From: Conchocele bisecta
Lineage: Eukaryota; Mollusca; Bivalvia; Lucinida; Thyasiridae
Length of the DNA: 64,000 nucleotides
Direction: 5' to 3'
Assembly (NCBI GenBank): GCA_029237695.1
Contig: CM055265.1
Span: 121,659,078 to 121,723,077, forward strand
Below, piece by piece: positions 42,501 through 51,500 of the stretch; the first letter of the stretch is position 1; each line of letters opens with the position of its first letter. The notes under the pieces were generated by a model. The model worked only from the letters and a program-made list of their open reading frames with translations. It did no database searches and was not told the DNA's origin. A program made the translations under genes and the position numbers.

Positions 42501-45500
42501 TAACAGAGATAGTACAGAGTAACAGAGATAGTACAGTACAGAGTAACAGAGAGGTACAGAAGTACAGATAAAGTAAAAATAGTAAACAGAGATAGTACAG
42601 AGTAACAGAGATTAGTACACGAGTAACAGAGATAGTACAGAGGTACCAGAGAAAGTAACAAGTACAGAGATAGTACATCGTAAACAAGATAGTAACAGAG
42701 TACCAGAGCATAGTACATAGTTAACAGAGATAGTACAGAGTAAACATAATAGTACAGAGTTAACCAGAGATAGTTACCCAGGAGTAACAGAGATAGTACA
42801 GAGTAACCAGAATAGTACAAGAGTACCAAGATAGTACAGAGTAACAGAGATAGTACAGAGTAACAGAGATAGTACAGAGTAACAGAGATAGTACAGAGTA
42901 ACAGAGATAGTACAGAGTAACAGAGATAGTACAGAGTAACAGAGATAGTACAGAGTAACATAGATAGTACATAGTAACAGAGATAGTACACAGTACCCAA
43001 GAGATGGTACAATATAACAGAGAAAGTACAAGTAACAGAGACAGTACCGAGTACCAAGATAGTACAATAGAACAAGATAGTACAGAGTAACAGAGATAGT
43101 ACATAGTAACAGAGATAGTACAGAGTACCAGAGATAGTACATAGTAACAGAGATAGTACAGAGTAACAGAGATAGTACAGAGTGCCAGAGATAGTACATA
43201 GTAACAGAGATAGTACAGAGTAACAGAGATAGTACAGAGTGCCAGAGATAGTACATAGTAACAGAGATAGTACAAATAACAGAGATAGTACATATAACAA
43301 GATAGTACAGAGTCCAGAGATAGTACAGTAGTACAGAGAAGTAGTACAGAGTACCAGATGATAGTACATAGTACAGAGATAGTACAGAGTACAGTAGATT
43401 ACAGTAAGAGTACAGAGATAGTACAGAGTAACAGAGATAGTACAGTACCAGAGATAGTACCTGATAGTACAGAGTACCAGAGATAGTACAGAGTAACAGA
43501 GATAGTACAGAGTAACGTAACAAGATAGTACATAGAACAAAGATAGTACTAGTACAGAGATAGTACATAAGTACAGAGATAGTACAGAGTATCAGATAAG
43601 TACATAGTACGATAGTACAGAGAACATAGATAGTAGCGAATACATAGATAGTACAGAGTAACAGAGATAGTACAGAGTACAGAGATAGTACAGAGTACCA
43701 GAGATAGTACAGAGTAACAGAGATAGTACAGAGTAACAGAGATAGCACAGACTCCAGATAAGGTGCGTATTTGCGTATTCTACGCAATTATATTTAAGGT
43801 GCGTATTCGCGTATTCTACTCAATTATTTTAGCTGAATACGCATTGATTAGCAAAATATGCACAGAAATGTGAAAATACGTATTGATTTTCAAATTTAGT
43901 AGTGAAAATACTGTCATAAAGTTGAAAATTCACTTAGTTGAGCTGCCAACAGTAGTGTTCAAATAAGTGAATATTTAACTTTGTTATATTTTTTGATCAT
44001 TTGTTCCCTATTTAGTAATGAAGAAAATCAATAATTAACTTATGAAAGTAAAATACGCAATGATTTTGAAATCAGGGGGTATAATACGCTTTAGACACAC
44101 AGCTTATCTGTAGCCGATGTCATCAAAATTGCAAAGTATACTTATGTAGCATTTATTTCATACAGAACTCACGACTGCATATATTTGATGATTAAAAGTA
44201 TGCAGAATTATTACACGGAATTTATTACATTATCACAGCCAAAATGGCTGTGATAATGTAATAAATTTAGTATAATAAAAATTAATAAATTTATCCTTAA
44301 ATTGAAAATTTCTCCCTCAAAGTATACTTTGCTAGATAAGTATACTTTGCAATGTTGGTGAAATAGGCTACTGGAGCTCTAATAGTATGTAGCTGAAAGA
44401 CAGACAGACATAGAGAGACAGGGTGGCGACTATATGTACGCCAAACACTTTGCGGTGAACATAATAAAGTATCACAGAGGGTAACAAATGTCTCGCGAAA
44501 TCATTAACTGCTGGAGCAATCTTCATGTTATGAAGTGCATATAAGATAGGTACTTATATATGGCTGCAACTGGAGAAATGGGGCTATGGGATTTGCGACC
44601 CGTGTAGCTCCTGATCAAATAGCACACTCCTGTAGCCCGATAACGATCAACTACATAGTACATTACTTGTTAGAAGCATGACAGGTGTCTGATTCATGGA
44701 ATGGCAGACAGTGCAGATCCTGATCAGACTGCGCGGATGCGCAGGCTGATCTGGATCTACACTTGTTGCAAAACCCATCAGCCCCATTTCTCCGTCACAG
44801 CCACAAGTATATGTATAATACCAGATTGTATAGGGTAACCAAGATTAGCCATATATAACATACCATGTGTTGAATAAAGCTGCCTTCGCAAACAGTACAG
44901 ATCCTCATCAGACTGTGCGGATGCGCAGGCTGATCTGGATCTACACTGGTTGCAAAACCCATCAGCCCCATTTCTCCATCACAGCCACAAAAAGTATATG
45001 TATAATACCAGATTGTATAGGGTAACCAAGATTAGCCACATATAACATACCATGTGTTGAATAAAGCCGCCTTCACTGCAATGGATGCTGCATCAAATAG
45101 GTTACCTCCACATTCCAGGAGCTGGAGTAATGGAAATATAAATGTTGCTTATATTTCAGACAGTAGTTTACACAGGTATAAAGGTGAATTACATCACTCG
45201 TGTATCGCATATGTGAAGAAATGATGTCAGCAACGTCGCAAGTACATGTTCTCGGACACACCATCTAAATCGTGAGACAGACAGAAATAAATTTGCATAA
45301 CTCTTGGCCATATTTTACACTTATTAGCTTTGTTTTTTCGTTATATAGTATCATGTGTGAAATGTAATAAAATGTTTTAATTTAACCAGGTGAGCTGATT
45401 ATCTTTCAAGAAAGAATGCCCTCGTTATTGGATCATACCATTAAACAGACTCTGTGGCCCATTTCACTAAACTTCTTACGACTAAAATGTTCGTAAGTGC

Positions 45501-48500
45501 AAATTTCGGATCGTCTGGAAATTTCAATTGATGGATTTACATTTATTGAGCTGGATTTACATTTATGCTCAATAAATGAAAATCCAATAATTGTTTGCAA
45601 GAAAACATTATTAATGTGAAATTTACAGACTATCATAATTTTGAATTTTAGTCGTACGAAGTTTAGTGAAACGGGCCCCAGTTCGCTACACTCACTCGTT
45701 TGTGTAGTATAAATAATTTGTGTATTATTTCACGATAATCAGTCATGACTGACTCACTAAATGCAGGGCTCCAGATAAGCTTTGTGTCTAAAGCGTACAA
45801 TACCCCCTGATTTCAAAATCGTTGCGTATTTTACTTTTACAAATTGATTATTGATTGTTTTCATTACTAAATAGGGAGAAGATTTCACATAATTGTAAAA
45901 GCTTGTTTTCTAATCCTGTTCTCAATTGTATGTATATATATATCACTTGCCACAACTTGAAATAAATATTGTTTAAACTAAATAGGGAACAAATGATAAA
46001 AAAATGCAACAAATTTAAACATTCACTTAATTGAGCTGCAAAAAGCAAACACTCAACTAAGTGAATGTTCAACTATATGACAGTATTTTCACTACTCAAT
46101 TTGAAAATCAATGCGTATTGTCACATTGCTGTGCATATTTTGTACTCCCACTTTTGATAATCAATGCGTATTCAGCTAAAACTAGATTAGTCAGTAAGCG
46201 AGGCTTACGGAATACCCCCCCCCCGCGTGGGCCCATGTACCCCTAAATATGTAAAAAAAAAATCCAAGTGTGTGGGCTTGTGACCTTGACTCTGGGCACG
46301 AACGTGAATTTGTCACACGGTGGTAGAGGTCCATTGGAGCAATGCGTGTGTGAAATGTGAAGCAGATCCGAAGAAGGAAATAGAAGTTATAACCAATTTC
46401 TCTAATGTTAAGTTTTGTAAAGAGACTAAGTATGTGACCTTGACCTCGAGATCAGCTGGGATTTGTCACATCATGATAGTAGAGCCTTAGAGGAATGTAT
46501 GCATGAAATATTAAGAATTTTCGAATGAAAGAAATGAAGAAATAAGATAACATATTTCTCTGATGTTAAGTTTTGTAACGAGACTAAGTATGTCACCTTG
46601 ACCTTGGGATCAACGGGGGTTGGACAGTCATAGATTTGTCACAGCATGATAGTACAACCTTAGAGGAATGCACAAGTAAAATATTAAGAATTTTCAATGA
46701 AGGAAATAGCAGTTATAACTTATTTCTCTGATGTTAAGTTTTGTAAAGAGACCAGGTATTTGACCTTGACCTTGGGATCAGCAGGGGTTGGACGGTCGTG
46801 GATTTGGCACAGCATGGTAGTAGAGCCTTACAGGAATGCATGTGTGAAATATTAAGCATTTTAGATGAAGGAAATAGAAGTAATAACATATTTCTCTCAT
46901 GTTAAGTTTTGTCAAGAGACTAAGTATTTGACGTTGACCTTGTGATCAGCGGGAGTTGGACGGTCGTGGATTTGGTACAGCATGGCAGTAGAGCCTTACA
47001 GGAATGCATGCGTGAAACATTAAGCATTTTAGATGAAGGAAATAGAAGTTATAACAATATTTCTCTGATGTTAAGTTTAGTGACGGACGCACGCACGGAC
47101 GCACGCACACACGGACGTTCTTACAAATGGATACTTATGTGGCTAACCCTAACCTTTTCCTTTGTTCATCCCTATTGTTCTGTAGCCACATAAACCCATT
47201 TTTAGCCACATAAAATCACGGAACAATAGAATATTACATAACCTATTGTTCTCGTAGCCACATATGTATCCATTTGTAAGCTCGGACGGACGGACAACCC
47301 GACTCCAGTATACCCCCCCACAACTCGTTGCACTTTATCTGGAGCTGTGTAAATGGCTAACAGTGATATTGCAGAGTCTGATCAGTCTTCACGGACACAG
47401 GTTGAAGTAACGGACCGAGGTCTATAAATACATTAAATATGCCTAAAAGCATCAATAAATGAAGAAAAAAAAAGCTAAATTTTTTTTACCCCTCCATATA
47501 ATTCAACCTGTATTCACGGATTGGTGTCTGAGAGTGTGACCTCATCAAGATCTACACTTTTTTTCATATTTTTTAGAAACAAAAACACCTCCTTATAAAT
47601 GGACCAGTCTGAAATCATTGTATGATTTAAATTATTTAATTACCATATCACAGTCCATTCCTGGGGCCAGTTTCACTAAACTTTGTACAACTAAAATGTT
47701 CGTAAGTGCAAATTTAGGATCGTCTGGAAGCCTATGCTTAATAAATGTAAATCCAATAATTGTTTACAAGAAAACATTGTTAATGTGATATTTACAGACT
47801 ATCATAAATTTGCATTTTAATCCTACAAAACTTAGTGAAACGGGCCCCAGTTATTTAAATTTTAGGTTTGAAAGGTTTGACCCTTAGAATGCGGGAAACG
47901 AAAATGGTAGGAAAATGGTTGTCTGCCATTGTTTTATATTTTGTTATGTTTCTCAATAAAAACATGGTTTGACAGGACAATGAAAATGATTCTAAAGTGC
48001 TGTCAACGCACGTTTTTGATACGAAAAATAGAAAATAAACAGTATACAACAAAATTAAATTTAGCACTGTAACGGTTAAAGCTAGAGTCCCACATGCCAG
48101 TAACCTATTTCACCAACATGGAAAAGTAGACTTATCTAGCAGAGTATACTTTGAGGGAGGGAGAAATTTTCAATTTTAGGATAAATTTATTAATTTTTAT
48201 TATACTGAATTTATTACATTATCACAGCCATTTTGGCTGTGATAATGTAATAAATTCAGTATAATAATTCTGCACACTTTTAATCATCAAATATATGCAG
48301 TTGTTAGTGTTATATGAAATAATGCATTTCAGGAAAAATAAATGATTACTCCCTCAAAGTATACTTTGCTAGAAAAGTACCGGTATACTTTGCAATATCG
48401 GTGAAATCGGCTACTAGTTACCGTATAATGCAGGGAGACATATGTTTTCGTTCATTCTTTAGATGTGACATTTTTCGGGCAAAATAAACATTCATTCACC

Positions 48501-51500
48501 ATTACCCGACGTATATATTTGCATTATTAAACTTTGTATATCAAACGTAAATTTCCACACTGATACCAGGGGCGATAAGAGTGTTTCCTTAAAATGTTAA
48601 CGGGAATTAATATTTATTCTCCCTATTTATAGTTTGATGTGCAATGATCATACTTTATAAATCTGTCATAAAATTATTTTTTCATGTGACACATTTAATT
48701 TGTAAAAATAATTTAAAATATCCTGCCTCATTTGCATATCAAAATAGCCTGATACCACCGCGAGATACTATCAGTAAAATAAAGATTACTAAATAATTAT
48801 TATATCTGTATTGCGGGCACTCTTATTTTTTAACACTGGTGGCATAGTGACACAATTATACACTTATTTGATTCCTGTAAAGAACATTTTATGCCTACTA
48901 GATGGGACCCCACCTTTAAACGAACACCAAGATTTGCCGCAGAATACACACCAGTATGTCTACATACAACACCCAGCACTGCTTCCCTGGAACCACACAT
49001 AACCTGGCCAGATCCAGACAGCTGGGACAATCGTACGCTCGCGTTAACATGTTGCTGATCTCGGTCGCCAGTTCATCGCCGCCGCGACCTTCGAACTCTG
49101 GTGTCGCATTGGCCGAGCTGAAACATGGAAACACAACCTGTACCTCGTGCACTGACCAGAGCTCCAGTTAAGGTGCGTAATTTGACCAACTTGGGGTGAA
49201 ATTTTGTTATTTCTTCATCAAAAATGGCAAGTTGGGAGTGCTTTAGAATCGTCTCATTGAGACGATTCTAAAGCACTCCCAACTTGCCATTTTTGATGGA
49301 GAAATAAGAAATTTACCTCCAAATTACACACCTTAACTGGAGCTCTGGCACTGACCCAAATGTCCTGTCTGTAATGCCGGGCGGCTTACATGTAAGTCGC
49401 CATGCGTTACAGATAGAAACTTTTGTTACTCATGCATGATCTGATCAGATCACAGGGCTCCAGATAAGCTGCGTATTTGCTTAAATACCCAATTGATATT
49501 GCCAAAAACCCAATTGAAATCAGAAGTAGCGAGTATCAAAAAGCAATACAAATGTGGTGCCTTTATCATGTTTATCATGCTGCAGAAAATAATAAACAGA
49601 CCACAAATATAGCATATTTTTCTTATTTTCCATGAAAACACATCTTGGTATTTCATTAGAATTGTCTCCAAGGAGACAATTCTAATGAAATGCCAAGAAT
49701 ATGTTTTCATTTCGAAGCAAACTATTCAATAATTGCGGTTTGTTGATGTGTAAACAGTAGTTTGATTTTATTTAACCCAATTAAAATTTCGAAATACCCA
49801 ATTTCTTCAGAAATGATGGAGTGACAATACTCAATTACTAATTCCTTATCTGGAGCACTGAGATCAGACAGTGCGGATGCACAGGCTGATTTGGATCTAT
49901 ACTGGCCGCAAAACCCATAAACCCCATTTCAAAATCAAGCAGTTAGCAGCTCTGTCTCATCAAGACAGTTCAAACAAGTGGTAACAACGAGATCAGACAG
50001 TGCGGATGCACAGGCTGATTTGGCTCTATACAGGTCGCAAAACCCATAAACCCCATTTCAAAATCAAGCAGTTAGCAGCTCTGTCTCATCAAGACAGTTC
50101 AAACAAGTGGCAACAACATATACTTTTGAGATGAAATAAGAAGGTTAATGTACTGATCTGTGATTATATTTGTCAGAAATAGATATGCTTTTAATATGCT
50201 TAAAATAACATATTACCAATCAACAAAGAACTCAAGCCGTCCTTTATCTGGCTTTCTGGGCAACGGCTCTCCAAGTTCAGCCTTTACTCCAACAAGAATG
50301 TCTGTGTTTGCCTGTAAAAGAAAAACGATGATTATAGCTACACAACTAAATTATGATTTGTGGCTGTGACTGGAGAAATGGGGCTACTGGGTTTAGCGAC
50401 CAGAATAGATCCAGATCAGCCTGTGCATCCGCACAGTCTGATCAGGATCTACACTTTTCACCATTACATCAATAAAACTTATCCGGCTACAGGAGTGTGC
50501 TATTTGATCATGAGCTACACTGGTCACAAATCCCATAAGTCCCATTTCTCCAGTCATAACCACATTTAATTGTTTAGTCGGTAGCAGTAACAGTACATCA
50601 GTGATGGAATGGTGAACATCATCACAAGTTCGATCAGACTTTGTGGATGAACATGCTTGTCTGTGACTATGGTGGCCATAAAAGTTACTTGACATCTGCC
50701 TGTGCCTGTACAAAAGCATAATTACACTAAACCACACATTCTTCCCCTGATACGTCCTATGTGTCAGATGAAAACATTAAAATATAATTTATTCACAAGG
50801 CCCAAAGTGTACATGCAGAGCTCCAGATAAGCTGCGTATTTGCTTAAATACCCAATTAAAATTGCCAAAAACCCAATTGAAACCAGAAGTAGCGAGTATC
50901 AAAAAGCAATAAAAAAATTGTGGTACCTTTATCATGCTGCGGAAAACAATAAACAGACCACAAATATAGCATAATTTTCTTATTTTCCATGAAAACACAT
51001 CTTCGTATTTCATTAGAATTTTCTCCAAGGAGACAATTCTAATGAAATGCCAAGACATGCTTTCATTTTGAAGCAAAATATTCAATAATTGCTGTCTGTT
51101 GATGTGTAAACAGTACTGTGATTATATTTTACCAAATTAAAATTTTGAAATATCCAATTGCTTCAGAAATGATGGAGTGACAATACTCAATTATTAATTC
51201 CTTATCTAGAGCCCTGGGCAACACACTAATTACAGACTATACTGGTAAAGTAAAAATGTCTGTTGTAACATCACCAGCTAGTTGCGGAACAGTAACACTT
51301 CACAAACTTCTGTATCATTCGTAGCTGCTGCTAAAACGATACTGGATTATTTGATGAGTTGTATGTCCTCAATTACTTACCAGTCTGATCTTAGCAGACC
51401 CACTTGTGTTGGAAACAACATCAGTCTCAATTTCTAGGTGTCTGTAGTCTTCGCAACCTCGTCCATCCAGTCGCAAATTGTCCTGCAATAAGAGACATAC

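Noticed and set aside
41366..43787. Long minus-strand open frames rich in Tyr, Leu, Cys and Ser (up to 421 codons)
   Set aside because: They are translations of the 19-bp minisatellite in different frames; no start context, splice signal or domain.
48830..49171. Overlapping open frames on both strands around 49 kb
   Set aside because: Only the frame of EXOSC7 exon 4 is supported; the others are shadows of it.
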